64,000 bases of DNA from Aequorivita aurantiaca (GCF_030410135.1 NZ_JAUGQQ010000004.1:181611-245610), one strand, 5' to 3'; shown: positions 52,794 through 62,177, counted from the stretch's first letter. Notes: generated from the sequence alone by a model not told the origin. Numbers and translations are program-made.

Positions 52794-54229
52794 ATGCCTA
52801 CTTTTTCCTCCGCAAAACTTTCACAGAGCGCGATGGTTTCCTTTACATCATCCAAGGTGGTACGCGGATTTATCAAACACATTCTCAAAACCACTTGGCC
52901 GTTAAGTAGCGTGGTTACTAATAATGCCTGTTTTGAATCGACTACATTCTGCGAGATTTTCTGGTTTAGGGCATCCAATTTTTTCTCTGAAAGTTTGTTG
53001 CCAATTGGATTGAACCTAAAGTTGATTACCGCCAAAGTCGCGGGTGAAATCACTTCCCAATTCGGGCTTTTCCGAAGAAATGCCTCGGTGGCTTCGGCAA
53101 GTTGTACGTTGTAGGATATCGCCTTTCTGAATTCGCCCATTCCAAAAGTTTTTACGGACATGTAAAATTTCAACGCTCGGAAGCGTCGCGTAAGTTCAAT
53201 ACCGTGATCATAGAAATTGATTTCGGAAGTATTGCCCTCAATATCACGCAGATACTCGGGTTTTTCGGTGAAAGTTCCCTTTAGCCATTTGTGTTTTTTA
53301 ATCAAAAGACACCCAATTTCATAGGGTTGAAAAAACCATTTGTGCGGATCGACGGTTAAGGAATCTGCCTTTTCTATTCCCTTCAAAAGCTGTTTCCCGT
53401 TTTCGGAAAGGATTGCAAAGCCGCCGTAAGCGCCGTCAATATGGAACCAAATATCTTCCTTTTTACAAATTTTCGCAATGTCGGAAAGCGGATCGACCGT
53501 TCCCGTATTTGTGGTGCCGGCTGTCGCTATCAGACAAAACGGCTGCAAGCCCTCCAATCGATCCTTTGCGATGGCGTTTTTCAATTTATTCAATGAAAAC
53601 TTAAATTCGCTATCGGTCGGGATAACGCGAATCTGCTCCTTTCGGAAACCGAGAACGCGGATCGCCTTAATATTTGAGGAATGTGCTTGGTCTGAAAGAT
53701 AAATCACCGCTTTGCTGAAGTCATCGCCACATTTGATGGAACGCGCGGTAACTAACGCAGTTAAATTGGCCATGGAGCCGCCACTGGTAAAAATCCCGCC
53801 GCCCTTTTTCTGCGGAAAACCGAACATTTTCAGCAGCCAGTTCATCGCTACAATTTCCATTTCGGCTGCAGCGGGAGAAGCCGCCCAACCCCCGGAAAAT
53901 ATATTGAAACCCGAAGCCAAACTATCTGCCATTGCGCTGATATAATTGCTGGGGCCGGGCACGAAGGAATATGATTTGGGATGCGAAACGATATTGCTTT
54001 TTGTCATCACTTCGTCCAAAACAAAATTTAAGACTTGGCGGGGGTCGCTGGGATTTTCGGGTGCTTCTTCTAGAAAAAGTTTTTCCATTTCTTCCCGTGA
54101 GCCAGAAACCACGGGCAGTTTTTCGCGCTGCGTGGCAAAATGTTCCACTATGGCGTCAACCACTTCATAGCCATAGGTTTTCATTTCCTCTTTACTCAAC
54201 TCAAGCGTAGCTTTATTCTGAATTTTCAC
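52790..54229 (-). CDS. PLP-dependent group II amino acid decarboxylase family protein
   Basis: A 479-aa fold-type I enzyme starting at GTG. The PLP-binding Lys lies in SLTVDPHKWFFQPYEIG (about 300), with the aromatic-stacking His in the region CLIATAGTTNTGTVDPLSDI and the phosphate loop FTSGGSMANLTALVTA (about 150). This fits aromatic-L-amino-acid, glutamate or diaminobutyrate decarboxylase relatives, which remove the alpha-carboxyl group as CO2. The exact substrate is open: bacterial members act on Dopa, Trp, Tyr or Asp. It is the first gene of a probable operon with the flavoprotein and the DUF1697 gene. Confidence 0.93.
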   Translation of the reverse strand: MKIQNKATLELSKEEMKTYGYEVVDAIVEHFATQREKLPVVSGSREEMEKLFLEEAPENPSDPRQVLNFVLDEVMTKSNIVSHPKSYSFVPGPSNYISAMADSLASGFNIFSGGWAASPAAAEMEIVAMNWLLKMFGFPQKKGGGIFTSGGSMANLTALVTARSIKCGDDFSKAVIYLSDQAHSSNIKAIRVLGFRKEQIRVIPTDSEFKFSLNKLKNAIAKDRLEGLQPFCLIATAGTTNTGTVDPLSDIAKICKKEDIWFHIDGAYGGFAILSENGKQLLKGIEKADSLTVDPHKWFFQPYEIGCLLIKKHKWLKGTFTEKPEYLRDIEGNTSEINFYDHGIELTRRFRALKFYMSVKTFGMGEFRKAISYNVQLAEATEAFLRKSPNWEVISPATLAVINFRFNPIGNKLSEKKLDALNQKISQNVVDSKQALLVTTLLNGQVVLRMCLINPRTTLDDVKETIALCESFAEEKVGI

Positions 54230-54300
54230 GTATCTCCTTTTTGAATTTTTGAAAGTGCAAAATTACGGTTTTAACAAAGGAATATAAGTCTTTAGCCAAT

Positions 54301-54334
54301 AAAAAATGCCCTGAGAATGGTCAAGGCATTTTTT
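54301..54334. terminator. Bidirectional hairpin terminator
   Basis: AAAAAATGCC pairs with GGCATTTTTT, with an additional TGA/TCA pairing in the loop region. It lies in the gap between the decarboxylase start (54229) and the T9SS protein stop (54384), where it would end minus-strand transcription from the T9SS gene. Confidence 0.82.
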
Positions 54335-54383
54335 AGAATCTGGAGTGTCACACGGAATCTTTTTAAATAATCGGCATTTATAA

Positions 54384-55853
54384 TTATTTTACAATCATTT
54401 TCTTTATTACGCTTTGCGCATCATTGCTGAAATTTACAAAGTACAAACCTGAGGGAAGATTGATTGGCAACGTATTTTGGCCTTCGGAAATGGTTTCCGA
54501 GGAAATCAAATTGCCCTGAATTCCAAAGATTTCAAGCTTTTCAAAAGAGAATATATTATTGAAATTGATTGCATTTTTCACCGGATTCGGATAAAAACTG
54601 AAGTTTTCAATTGTATTATCAGCAACGTCTAAAACGCCGCATAGGAAGGGCTCAAAAGTAACTTCCCCCAAAGAAGCATCGTCCGCATTGTGAAAAATAA
54701 CGTCCTCCACTTGATGTATCGTACTCTGTTGTCCCTCGATCCAACAATTGTGCATGGCCGAAATGGCATTTGCTGTGTTATTATAAAGCGCATAAATTTC
54801 GCCACCGTTTCCATTTTCGGAAAAAATATTCATTCCTGAATTGGTAGAACCGTCGCCAAGATTTATGGTTGCTTCGCCAATAACTGTTATACCCCAAAGG
54901 TTTCTTCTAAATTCATTTCCATTTACAAATACGGGATTTCCCGCGGTGGAAGTATTTAAGGAAATTCCACTTCCTCCCAAAAGAGGGTCGCCCTGCGTAT
55001 CATTGTCCTCAATAACATTACCGATAATTTCAGCACTTTCACTTGGGCCAATTATTGTAATTCCGTAGCGGTTATCTTTTATAATATTATCTTGGATTAC
55101 CGTATTTATGGTACCTCCCACAAAATTTGCAATGGCAATTCCCCCAACCATATCCTGGCTTCGATCGCCGATAATTGTATTTTGAATAATCTGCAACTGT
55201 TCATTTGCCATCGTCGTGCCCATATTTATTTGTGGACGGTTGCTATTCTCTTGGTTATTTCCTTCAATGTAATTATTAAAAATAAAAGCCGACACCTGAG
55301 CATTTGCTGCCGAGCCAATAGCCGGAAGTTCGTTGAAACTAATAGTGCAGGCGGAAATATGCGGCGTACCGCCCGACAATTGGATTACCGCACTAGTAGT
55401 AGCTCCGGCCACATTATTGGTAAGGGTACAATTAACCATATGCAAGTTATCTGTCAACACTCGAAGCCCGCCGCCATATTCAAAAGTTGTGCTGTGCAAT
55501 TCGATATTTGAAAATTCCTCGAAACGAAACCCTTCATAAGGTGCATTTTGGTCTAATGCCGTAATTATTATTTCATTTGCGTCTGTAATGAAGGTGCCGT
55601 AAACCGTGATCAGCAAATCGGCATCTATTGAAAGTGTTAGGTTTGAACCAATTTCCAAGGTGTCATTTTCGGAAATGGTAAGGTTTCCCCAGAGTGTGTA
55701 TTCATTTCCAGATATTGTAATTGTGGATGGGCTTACCGCCGCAATATCATCTAAGGTCCAAGTTACGCCAGTGTTTGGGGTTGTGTAATCCTGTCCAAAG
55801 ACAGTGGAAAGAGATAAAAAGAAAAATAATGTTGTGAAAATAGTTTTTTGCAT
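54384..55853 (-). CDS. Right-handed beta-helix protein with T9SS sorting domain
   Basis: A 489-aa secreted protein. An earlier GTG is possible, but ATG 55851-55853 gives a clean signal peptide (MQKTIFTTLFFFLSLSTVFG). Residues about 80-370 are repeated turns of a parallel beta-helix with many Asn and Ile ladders (NTIIGDRSQDMVGGIAIANF, NIIKDNRYGITIIGPSESAE). The C-terminal 75 residues (FSFYPNPVKNAINFNNIFSF ... LPSGLYFVNFSND) form a type A T9SS sorting domain with the terminal basic end KKMIVK. The protein is exported across the outer membrane and then cleaved or anchored at the surface. Such helices often bind polysaccharide or have lyase activity, but no catalytic site is recognised. Confidence 0.92.
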   Translation of the reverse strand: MQKTIFTTLFFFLSLSTVFGQDYTTPNTGVTWTLDDIAAVSPSTITISGNEYTLWGNLTISENDTLEIGSNLTLSIDADLLITVYGTFITDANEIIITALDQNAPYEGFRFEEFSNIELHSTTFEYGGGLRVLTDNLHMVNCTLTNNVAGATTSAVIQLSGGTPHISACTISFNELPAIGSAANAQVSAFIFNNYIEGNNQENSNRPQINMGTTMANEQLQIIQNTIIGDRSQDMVGGIAIANFVGGTINTVIQDNIIKDNRYGITIIGPSESAEIIGNVIEDNDTQGDPLLGGSGISLNTSTAGNPVFVNGNEFRRNLWGITVIGEATINLGDGSTNSGMNIFSENGNGGEIYALYNNTANAISAMHNCWIEGQQSTIHQVEDVIFHNADDASLGEVTFEPFLCGVLDVADNTIENFSFYPNPVKNAINFNNIFSFEKLEIFGIQGNLISSETISEGQNTLPINLPSGLYFVNFSNDAQSVIKKMIVK

Positions 55854-55953
55854 GGTTTGTTTTTTTAATGAAACCACAAAAATAAGGATATCAATAAAGG
55901 GAAAAAAGGAATTAAGCGTTCAAATGAAAGGATGAATTGTTTAAATTTAGCCC

Positions 55954-56994
55954 ATGATTCTCCACATCCTCATCATTTTTTTTATCATCAGCCCCTTTTT
56001 TCCCGCCACGGGCATTTCGCATTGGTTTTTTCGTACGGCAGATTTTGTGCGTACCCAGTCATTTTTTATTCAATTAATTCTGTTGGTTTTACTTATATGG
56101 GTTGAATGGAAATTTTCAATATTCAATTGGATTTTAGCCGGAGGTTTGATGGGCTCCATGATTTATCAATTGGTGAAAATACTGCCCTATACTTTTTTCT
56201 TCCCCCGCCGAAAAAACGAAACCACGAGCGATGCGTGCGTTTCCATTCTCGCTGGAAATGTATTGCAAACTAACTCTTGCTATCCAGATTTTTTAAATGA
56301 AGTAAAACGCTTCGACCCAGATTTGGTGCTCACGATGGAATCAAACAAAGACTGGGAAGATTGTCTTTCCGAAATAGAAAAAGATTATCCGTTTACCGTA
56401 AAAGTACCTTTGGAGAATTTTTATGGGATGCATCTTTACTCTAAAAAAGAACTTAAAAATGTGGAGGTTAAATACCAGATTGAGGATGATAAACCTTCTA
56501 TCTTTTTTGATTTTCCCATAGACGGGGATTCCCAAATATTTTTTTGCTGTCTGCATCCGGCACCGCCCAGTCCCACGGAAAATGAAACTTCTAAGGAGCG
56601 TGATGCCGAATTAATGCTTACCGGAAAAATGATTCGTAAACTTGAAAAACCCACAGTGGTTTGTGGAGACATGAACGATGTGGTGTGGAGCCGTACCACC
56701 CGACTCTTCAAAAAAATGACGGGAATGGTGGATCCGCGCGTGGGCCGTGGTTTCTTTTCAACCTATAACGCCAATTACTTTTTTCTGCGTTTTCCCTTGG
56801 ATCATTTATTCCACACAAAGGATTTATATGTTGGAAAGATGGTGCGCTCCAAAAATTTTGGCAGCGACCATTTCGCGATGTATTATGAAATTCATCATAA
56901 AAAAAATAAGCCCACTCCAAAGAATCCGAAAATGAATGGTGATGATAAAGATGAGGTGGAGGAATTGATTGAAAACGGAAAGGATAATCAATAA
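55954..56994 (+). CDS. Membrane-anchored endonuclease/exonuclease/phosphatase family protein
   Basis: A 346-aa protein. Three N-terminal membrane helices (ILIIFFIISPFFPATG, FFIQLILLVLLIWVEWKF and a third about 50-75) precede an EEP-fold domain (from about 90). Catalytic elements are Asn in VSILAGNVLQTNS, Glu in LVLTMESNKDW, CGDMNDVVWS (Asp/Asn pair, about 225-233) and the terminal GSDHFAMYYEI with Asp/His. Bacterial EEP proteins of this layout occur near the membrane and may act on lipids, DNA or phosphoesters; I cannot choose. The polar C-terminal tail is charged (DDKDEVEELIENGKD). A terminator follows at once. Confidence 0.92.
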   Translation: MILHILIIFFIISPFFPATGISHWFFRTADFVRTQSFFIQLILLVLLIWVEWKFSIFNWILAGGLMGSMIYQLVKILPYTFFFPRRKNETTSDACVSILAGNVLQTNSCYPDFLNEVKRFDPDLVLTMESNKDWEDCLSEIEKDYPFTVKVPLENFYGMHLYSKKELKNVEVKYQIEDDKPSIFFDFPIDGDSQIFFCCLHPAPPSPTENETSKERDAELMLTGKMIRKLEKPTVVCGDMNDVVWSRTTRLFKKMTGMVDPRVGRGFFSTYNANYFFLRFPLDHLFHTKDLYVGKMVRSKNFGSDHFAMYYEIHHKKNKPTPKNPKMNGDDKDEVEELIENGKDNQ

Positions 56995-56996
56995 AA

Positions 56997-57022
56997 AAAG
57001 CCCTTCATGTCTGAAGGGCTTT
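56997..57022. terminator. Intrinsic terminator after the EEP gene
   Basis: AAAGCCCTTCA and TGAAGGGCTTT form a perfect 11-bp stem with a 4-nt loop, starting 2 bp after the stop codon. It also lies just beyond the 3' end of the tRNA-Leu gene (57031) and can serve both. Confidence 0.88.
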
Positions 57023-57030
57023 CTATTTTG

Positions 57031-57112
57031 TACAGGCGGAGAGACTCGAACTCTCACACCTCACGGCACTAGATCCTAAGTCTAGCGTGTCTACCAATTC
57101 CACCACGCCTGC
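57031..57112 (-). tRNA. tRNA-Leu (UAG anticodon)
   Basis: The minus strand reads GCAGGCGTGGTGGAATTGGT at the 5' end. The anticodon stem-loop is CTAGA-CTTAGGA-TCTAG with anticodon TAG, and the long variable arm (GTGCCGTGAGGTGT region) of class II tRNAs is present. The acceptor arm pairs GCAGGCG with CGCCTGT (G-U at the first pair), and the discriminator is A. No CCA end is encoded. Genes on both sides are intact. Confidence 0.95.
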
Positions 57113-57204
57113 ATCAAAATCCTTTACAACACTTAGGACATATTGTAAAAGGAGTGCAAATATAAATAATACTTGCAAATGATTCCCATTTAATTTTAAA
57201 TTTT

Positions 57205-57897
57205 TTATAAGTCTTTTTGCAATTCTGAAATCAACGCGCGAGCGGTTTCCGTATCCATTAACTTCAATTGTTCAATCATTTGCAGTTTGGTTTCACCGGA
57301 ATATTGGGTTTGTTTGTTTTCGTCCTCAAAATTATATCCACATTCCGCAAACAAATTATCCGACCAATCATTGCGCAAACAATCCATAACCAAATGGATT
57401 CTATCGGTTTCACCATCATTCCGAACGCTGTGCGGCAAATTGAAATTACCATACCAACACTCCTTGGGGCGCATCTTCACTTCTTCAAAATTGATGAAAA
57501 AATGAACTTCTTCATTTGTGGTAATTGGAATATGGATTCTGAAAATGCCATCTTCATACCCCAAGTTATAATCGGTGTGTTCCTTAATTATACTGCCCGG
57601 TTTCAAATTTAAAAGCCGAATAGATTCCTTTTCGCATTCAAACGAATCTATAATTTCCTTAAAATAAATACATTTTTGAAGCAAGGCCGTGTCCTTATAT
57701 TTTTCCTCAGCTTGTGGAAGCGCGAAAATATTATCCATTTCACCATTTTGCGAGCGTAGTGCAATCGAGTTCCATTCGCCCGAATAATCGTTTTTATTGA
57801 AATGGGAAGTGAAATTGTAAGCATTACATAGCTCCAAATCCTTTAAAAGTTTTGCTTCGGAAAAGTGAAAGGGCAATTTCAGAAAGGCAATTTCCAT
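57205..57897 (-). CDS. Aspartyl/asparaginyl beta-hydroxylase-like protein
   Basis: A 230-aa iron/2-oxoglutarate-type dioxygenase. I choose the ATG at 57895-57897 (MEIAFLKLPFHFSEAKL) over an upstream TTG. The double-stranded beta-helix core shows the metal His in IIKEHTDYNLGYEDG (about 128) and the distal His/Arg in LPHSVRNDGETDRIHLVMD (about 177-195), as in Asp/Asn beta-hydroxylase domains that modify proteins or small substrates. Substrate unknown. The gene is close to tRNA-Leu on the same strand and divergent from the dipeptidase gene. Confidence 0.9.
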   Translation of the reverse strand: MEIAFLKLPFHFSEAKLLKDLELCNAYNFTSHFNKNDYSGEWNSIALRSQNGEMDNIFALPQAEEKYKDTALLQKCIYFKEIIDSFECEKESIRLLNLKPGSIIKEHTDYNLGYEDGIFRIHIPITTNEEVHFFINFEEVKMRPKECWYGNFNLPHSVRNDGETDRIHLVMDCLRNDWSDNLFAECGYNFEDENKQTQYSGETKLQMIEQLKLMDTETARALISELQKDL

Positions 57898-57967
57898 AAA
57901 ATGAAGTGTTGAGTGGACTGCCAAATTACACCATTTTTAGTACTTTTAGAAAAATTAAAATTTAAGA

Positions 57968-59356
57968 ATGAAAAGTGCAAAACCTTATATTGAAAAAAAC
58001 AAGCAGCGTTTTTTGGATGAACTTATTGAACTGCTAAAAATCCCTTCCATCAGCGCAGATTCAGCCTATAAAAAAGATGTGATCAAGACGGCCGAAGCTA
58101 TAAAGAAAAGTCTCGAAAAAGCCGGTTGCGATACTGTTGAAATATGTGAAACGGCCGGCTATCCCATTGTTTACGGCGAAAAAATTATCGATAAAAAATT
58201 ACCGACTATTTTAGTTTACGGCCATTACGACGTGCAACCACCCGATCCGTTGGATTTGTGGGACAGTCCGCCGTTTGAGCCCGTAATCAAAAAAACGAAA
58301 TTGCACCCCGAAGGTGCCATTTTTGCCCGCGGAAGTTGCGACGATAAAGGTCAACTATATATGCATGTAAAGGCCTTGGAATATATGACGTCAACCAAAC
58401 AATTGCCGTGCAACGTTAAGTTTATGATTGAAGGCGAAGAAGAAGTGGGCAGCAAAAGCTTGGGGGACTTCGTTTCGAAAAACAAGAAAAAACTCGCCAA
58501 CGATGTTATTCTAATCAGCGACACGGGAATGATTGCGAAAGATGTTCCGTCAATAACCACCGGACTTCGCGGCTTAAGTTATGTGGAAGTGGAAGTTACC
58601 GGCCCAAACCGCGATCTGCACAGTGGATTGTACGGCGGGGCCGTGGCAAATCCCATAAATATTTTGGCGAAAATGATTGCCTCCCTTCACGATAAAAACA
58701 ATCACATCACCATTCCAGGGTTTTATGATGACGTTGAAAAACTTTCAAAAAAGGAACGCGAGAAAATGGCGGAAGCACCTTTCAATTTAAAGGATTATGA
58801 AAAGGCATTGGATATTGATGCCGTTTACGGGGAAAAAGGATATTCCACAAATGAACGAAATTCCATCCGCCCAACTTTGGACGTAAATGGAATTTGGGGC
58901 GGCTATATTGGCGAAGGCGCGAAAACGGTTATTGCCAGCCAGGCTTTCGCGAAAATAAGTATGCGTTTGGTGCCAAACCAGGATTGGAAAAAAATTACGG
59001 AATTATTCAAAAAACATTTTGAAAGCATTGCGCCCGAAGGCGTTCGCGTAAAAGTAACTCCGCACCATGGCGGGCAGGCGTATGTTACGCCAATTGACAG
59101 TTTGGGCTACAAAGCCGCTGAAAAAGCTTATGAGGAAACATTTGGAAAAACACCAATTCCACAGCGCAGCGGAGGAAGTATCCCAATTGTGGCATTGTTT
59201 GAAAAGGAACTGAAAAGTAAAACAATTTTAATGGGCTTCGGCTTGGACAGTGACGCCATCCACTCGCCCAACGAGCATTTCGGTATTTGGAATTATTTAA
59301 AGGGAATTGAAACCATTCCGCAGTTTTATCATTTTTTTACGGAAATGAGCAAGTAA
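57968..59356 (+). CDS. M20 family dipeptidase
   Basis: A 462-aa zinc dipeptidase of the M20 family (PepV/CNDP-like). Metal ligands are visible in LVYGHYDVQPPDPLDLW (His, about 89), ARGSCDDKGQLYMH (bridging Asp, about 122), the general base plus Glu in EGEEEVGS (about 157-158), and the final His in DAIHSPNEHF near 442. The dimerisation domain lies between (about 195-360). It hydrolyses dipeptides in the cytosol and belongs to peptide catabolism. The C-rich repeat after its stop codon leads into the converging phnA gene. Confidence 0.94.
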   Translation: MKSAKPYIEKNKQRFLDELIELLKIPSISADSAYKKDVIKTAEAIKKSLEKAGCDTVEICETAGYPIVYGEKIIDKKLPTILVYGHYDVQPPDPLDLWDSPPFEPVIKKTKLHPEGAIFARGSCDDKGQLYMHVKALEYMTSTKQLPCNVKFMIEGEEEVGSKSLGDFVSKNKKKLANDVILISDTGMIAKDVPSITTGLRGLSYVEVEVTGPNRDLHSGLYGGAVANPINILAKMIASLHDKNNHITIPGFYDDVEKLSKKEREKMAEAPFNLKDYEKALDIDAVYGEKGYSTNERNSIRPTLDVNGIWGGYIGEGAKTVIASQAFAKISMRLVPNQDWKKITELFKKHFESIAPEGVRVKVTPHHGGQAYVTPIDSLGYKAAEKAYEETFGKTPIPQRSGGSIPIVALFEKELKSKTILMGFGLDSDAIHSPNEHFGIWNYLKGIETIPQFYHFFTEMSK

Positions 59357-59371
59357 AACTTTCCTCTTTAA

Positions 59372-59405
59372 CTCCTCCCCTTTGAAGGGGAGGTTGGGAG
59401 GGGCT
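59372..59405. repeat. C-rich dispersed repeat copy
   Basis: CTCCTCCCCTTTGAAGGGGA followed by GGTTGGGAGGGGCTT is the same repeat type as at 52112-52145. The hairpin CTCCCC/GGGGAG is visible. It fills the gap between the dipeptidase and phnA stop codons and touches the phnA stop at 59405, so it probably acts as a terminator for one or both genes. Confidence 0.68.
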
Positions 59406-59971
59406 TATATTTTCTTTACAAAGTCAGTAATAATCACAATTTGCTGGCCGTCAACTTTGCCTTCAATGTATTTTTCGTTTTCGTGATCGAGGGAAATTCT
59501 GCGCACCGCTGTGCCCTGTTTTGCCACCATACTGCTGCCTTTTACTTTTAAATCTTTTATAAGAACTACTGAATCTCCCGCTTCCAAAATAACGCCGTTG
59601 CTATCGCGATGAGTAATTTTTTCAACATTGCTCTCAGCTATTCCAGCTTTTGCCCAGGCAGTGGTATCGTCATCCAAATACATCATATCCAGCAAATCCT
59701 GTGGCCAGCCTTCGGCTTTTAATCTGTTCAACATTCTCCACGCCACAACTTGCACAGCGGGAACGGTGCTCCACATACTGTCGTTTAAGCAACGCCAATG
59801 ATTTGGGTCAACTTTTTCTGGGTTTTCAATTTGCTCTTTGCAGGTTTCACAAATTAAAATTGAAGTTTCCGTTGGAGAGTCTGGCACTTCGAAAACAACC
59901 AGATTTTCTTCGTTTCCGCAAAGTTCACATTTGTTGTCGCTTCGCTGTTGTAATTCTTTTTCTGAAATCAT
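59405..59971 (-). CDS. phnA: PhnA/YjdM family protein
   Basis: A 188-aa protein. An N-terminal zinc ribbon is formed by CELCGNEE (about 15-18) and CETCKE (about 40-43). The C-terminal PhnA domain (about 125-188) reads GDSVVLIKDLKVKGSSMVAK and IEGKVDGQQIVIITDFVKK. The middle contains MWSTVPAVQVVAWRMLNRLK, usual in long PhnA versions. Despite the name, these proteins are not tied to phosphonate use, and some relatives act on phosphonoacetate; the role here is unknown. The gene is isolated on the minus strand. Confidence 0.9.
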   Translation of the reverse strand: MISEKELQQRSDNKCELCGNEENLVVFEVPDSPTETSILICETCKEQIENPEKVDPNHWRCLNDSMWSTVPAVQVVAWRMLNRLKAEGWPQDLLDMMYLDDDTTAWAKAGIAESNVEKITHRDSNGVILEAGDSVVLIKDLKVKGSSMVAKQGTAVRRISLDHENEKYIEGKVDGQQIVIITDFVKKI

Positions 59972-60023
59972 TTTTCAAATAATTTAATAAGAATTGAAAA
60001 AATTAATTTTCTTTAATATAATT

Positions 60024-61952
60024 CTATAATTTATTCCACGTATCGTTCAAAACATTCACATCCGGCAACATTTTGTTCGGATCCAAAACCACTCGCTGTA
60101 CCTGTTTGGTGGTTTTTAAAAGATGTGACCAACTATCGCCGCGCTGCCATATCTCAACGGGAAGTGAAATGTTTTCGGTTGTATTATCTACGTATGTAAC
60201 CTGAAGTTGTACGGGCATCGGGAATTGTCCATTATTTTCCACAGTAATCAAATAGTCGCCTTGAATTGCCTTTACCTCAGAAATCCCCAAATCGATGTTT
60301 CCGTTGCCGTAAAACCAACCCTTCCAAAACCACGAAAGATCTTCCCCTGCAACGTTTTCCATATGGTTGAAAAAATCGTTTGGTTGTGGATGTTTGTAGG
60401 CCCAAGTATGGATATAGCTTTTAAAGGCATTGTCAAAACGCTCCGCCCCGAGAATGTACTCCCGCAGTAAAAGCAAACCGGCCGCCGGTTTATAATAAGC
60501 TGTATATGCAAGATTTCGTGATTCAGCAATATCGGGATAGGTATTGATACCCTGGCGTTGGTCAAAGGTTAAATAGGGCAGCAACCTGCGGGGCGCCTCT
60601 TCATTAACATAATATTCGCCATTGTTGAAGGCTTTTGTACTTTGATAATTTATAAACATATTAAAACCTTCATCCATCCACGGATAGCGGCGTTCGTTGC
60701 TACCCACGATCATTGGGAACCAGTTGTGGCCAAATTCGTGGTCTGTAACGCCCCAAAGGTCTGCGCTCTTACTTTGATAACTGCAAAAGCTAACCCCGGG
60801 ATATTCCATTCCGCCCACACTTGCGGCTACATTTATAGCATTGTGGTAGGGATATGTGAAATAGTTTTTTGAATAAAATTCTATTGAGGCTTTCGTATAT
60901 TCCGTAGAGCGCGACCAAGCGTTTTGGCCATCACTTTCAATTGGATAAACCGATTGGGCCATGCCAGTTTTCCCTTCGCCAAGATTCATTTTGGCCGCAT
61001 CCCAAATAAAGGCTGATGAGGCTGCCCACGCAACGTCGCGGGTATTTTCCATTTTATAATGCCACGTAACCGTTCCATTTGGTTTGGTGTGCGACGCAGG
61101 TTTGCCAACTTCCTCGGGCTTGATGATATAAACCGTTTTATCACTCTTTTCAGCCTGCGCCCAACGTTGCTGTTGTTGTTTTGTCAAAACCTCATTCGGA
61201 TTTTGCAGAACACCGGAACAAACCACAGTATGGTTCGCCGGTGCAGTAATTTTTACATCATAATTTCCAAATTCGCAGTAAAATTCGCCCGCTCCCAAAT
61301 ATGGGTCGGTGTTCCATCCCACAACATCGTCAAAAACTGCAACCCGCGGATACCATTGGGCTATGGCGTAAATAGTGCCGCCTTTCACTTCCAGCCTTCC
61401 CATTCGGTCCATTCCCTCAACGGGAACTTTAAATTTGAAATTCATATGTATATCAACTTCCCCGCCTTTTGCGGCAAGTGGCTTGTCGAGCCAAAGCTGC
61501 ATACGTGTATCGGTAATTATATATTTTGAAGAAGTTCCTGTTTTTGTTTTTGCCGAAACATTTGTCAATTCAAAACCGCCTTCCACATCGCCACTATAGC
61601 GATTTCCTTGTACGGGCGTGGTTAGCGTACCACGGGAATTTTCAGTGAAACGGTTCTGTTCCAAATAAATCCAAATGAAATCCAAGGTTTCGGGACTGTT
61701 GTTCGTGTAATGGATTGAAACTTTCCCCGAAACGGTGTGGGTTTTATCGTCCAAGGTAGCCTCCAAATTATAGTCGGCTGAATTTTGCCAATATTCAGGG
61801 CCGGGTTTTCCCGAGGCGGTTCGGTAAACATTTCCCTGTCTGTACCCCACATTGTCAAAGAGAGATTGGTTGTCTTCCTTAATTTGTTGGGCGGTTAACG
61901 ATACGTAAAATGAAGAAAATAGAAGAAAAATACTGCTGATAAAATATTTCAT
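60024..61952 (-). CDS. M1 family metallopeptidase
   Basis: A 642-aa secreted zinc aminopeptidase-like protein. The open frame extends to 62054, but ATG 61950-61952 begins a clean signal peptide (MKYFISSIFLLFSSFYVSL). The zinc site is VTDHEFGHNWFPMIVG (HExxH), with the third ligand Glu 18 residues later in PWMDEGFNMF. The exopeptidase loop is GGMEYPGVSF in place of the classic GAMEN, as in a branch common in Bacteroidota. A beta-saddle N-terminal domain (about 30-240) precedes it. It probably trims peptides in the periplasm. Confidence 0.94.
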   Translation of the reverse strand: MKYFISSIFLLFSSFYVSLTAQQIKEDNQSLFDNVGYRQGNVYRTASGKPGPEYWQNSADYNLEATLDDKTHTVSGKVSIHYTNNSPETLDFIWIYLEQNRFTENSRGTLTTPVQGNRYSGDVEGGFELTNVSAKTKTGTSSKYIITDTRMQLWLDKPLAAKGGEVDIHMNFKFKVPVEGMDRMGRLEVKGGTIYAIAQWYPRVAVFDDVVGWNTDPYLGAGEFYCEFGNYDVKITAPANHTVVCSGVLQNPNEVLTKQQQQRWAQAEKSDKTVYIIKPEEVGKPASHTKPNGTVTWHYKMENTRDVAWAASSAFIWDAAKMNLGEGKTGMAQSVYPIESDGQNAWSRSTEYTKASIEFYSKNYFTYPYHNAINVAASVGGMEYPGVSFCSYQSKSADLWGVTDHEFGHNWFPMIVGSNERRYPWMDEGFNMFINYQSTKAFNNGEYYVNEEAPRRLLPYLTFDQRQGINTYPDIAESRNLAYTAYYKPAAGLLLLREYILGAERFDNAFKSYIHTWAYKHPQPNDFFNHMENVAGEDLSWFWKGWFYGNGNIDLGISEVKAIQGDYLITVENNGQFPMPVQLQVTYVDNTTENISLPVEIWQRGDSWSHLLKTTKQVQRVVLDPNKMLPDVNVLNDTWNKL

Positions 61953-62040
61953 TATATAAAATTTTGAAGAGATTGCGAAGATAACAATTGGCTTGCATAA
62001 TTGGTTGCAAAAATGGTGTATTATGAAACTTTTAAGGCAT

Positions 62041-62071
62041 AAAAAAACCTCCAATATTTGGAGGTTTTTTT
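62041..62071. terminator. Intrinsic terminator next to the split tRNA-Met
   Basis: AAAAAACCTCCAA pairs with TTGGAGGTTTTTTT around a 3-nt loop. On the minus strand it lies directly after the tRNA-Met 3' end (62074), so it was probably the original terminator of that tRNA gene. Confidence 0.85.
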
Positions 62072-62073
62072 TC

Positions 62074-62116
62074 GTAGCGGGAACAGGACTCGAACCTGTG
62101 ACCTTCGGGTTATGAG
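62074..62116 (-). pseudogene. 3' half of a tRNA-Met gene (split by an integrated element)
   Basis: On the minus strand, CTCATAACCCGAAGG gives an anticodon loop with CAT, followed by the variable loop, the T arm ACAGG-TTCGAGT-CCTGT and the acceptor 3' strand TCCCGCT plus discriminator A. The 5' half (which should begin AGCGGGA and carry the D arm) is absent: the sequence to the right, from about 62117, is unrelated AT-rich DNA. This is the usual scar at one end of an element integrated in a tRNA gene; a complete tRNA-Met should lie at the element's other end, outside the window. Confidence 0.8.
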
Positions 62117-62177
62117 TTCTCTATTATTTCACTTTTTGTGAATTTTAGAGGGCTCTGGAACCTATATATTATGGGCT

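Noticed and set aside
57031..57112. tRNA-Leu as a second integration site
   Set aside because: The tRNA is complete, and ordinary genes without a recombinase flank it.
59405..59971. A phosphonate utilisation gene
   Set aside because: PhnA/YjdM proteins are not part of the C-P lyase machinery, and no phn genes lie nearby.
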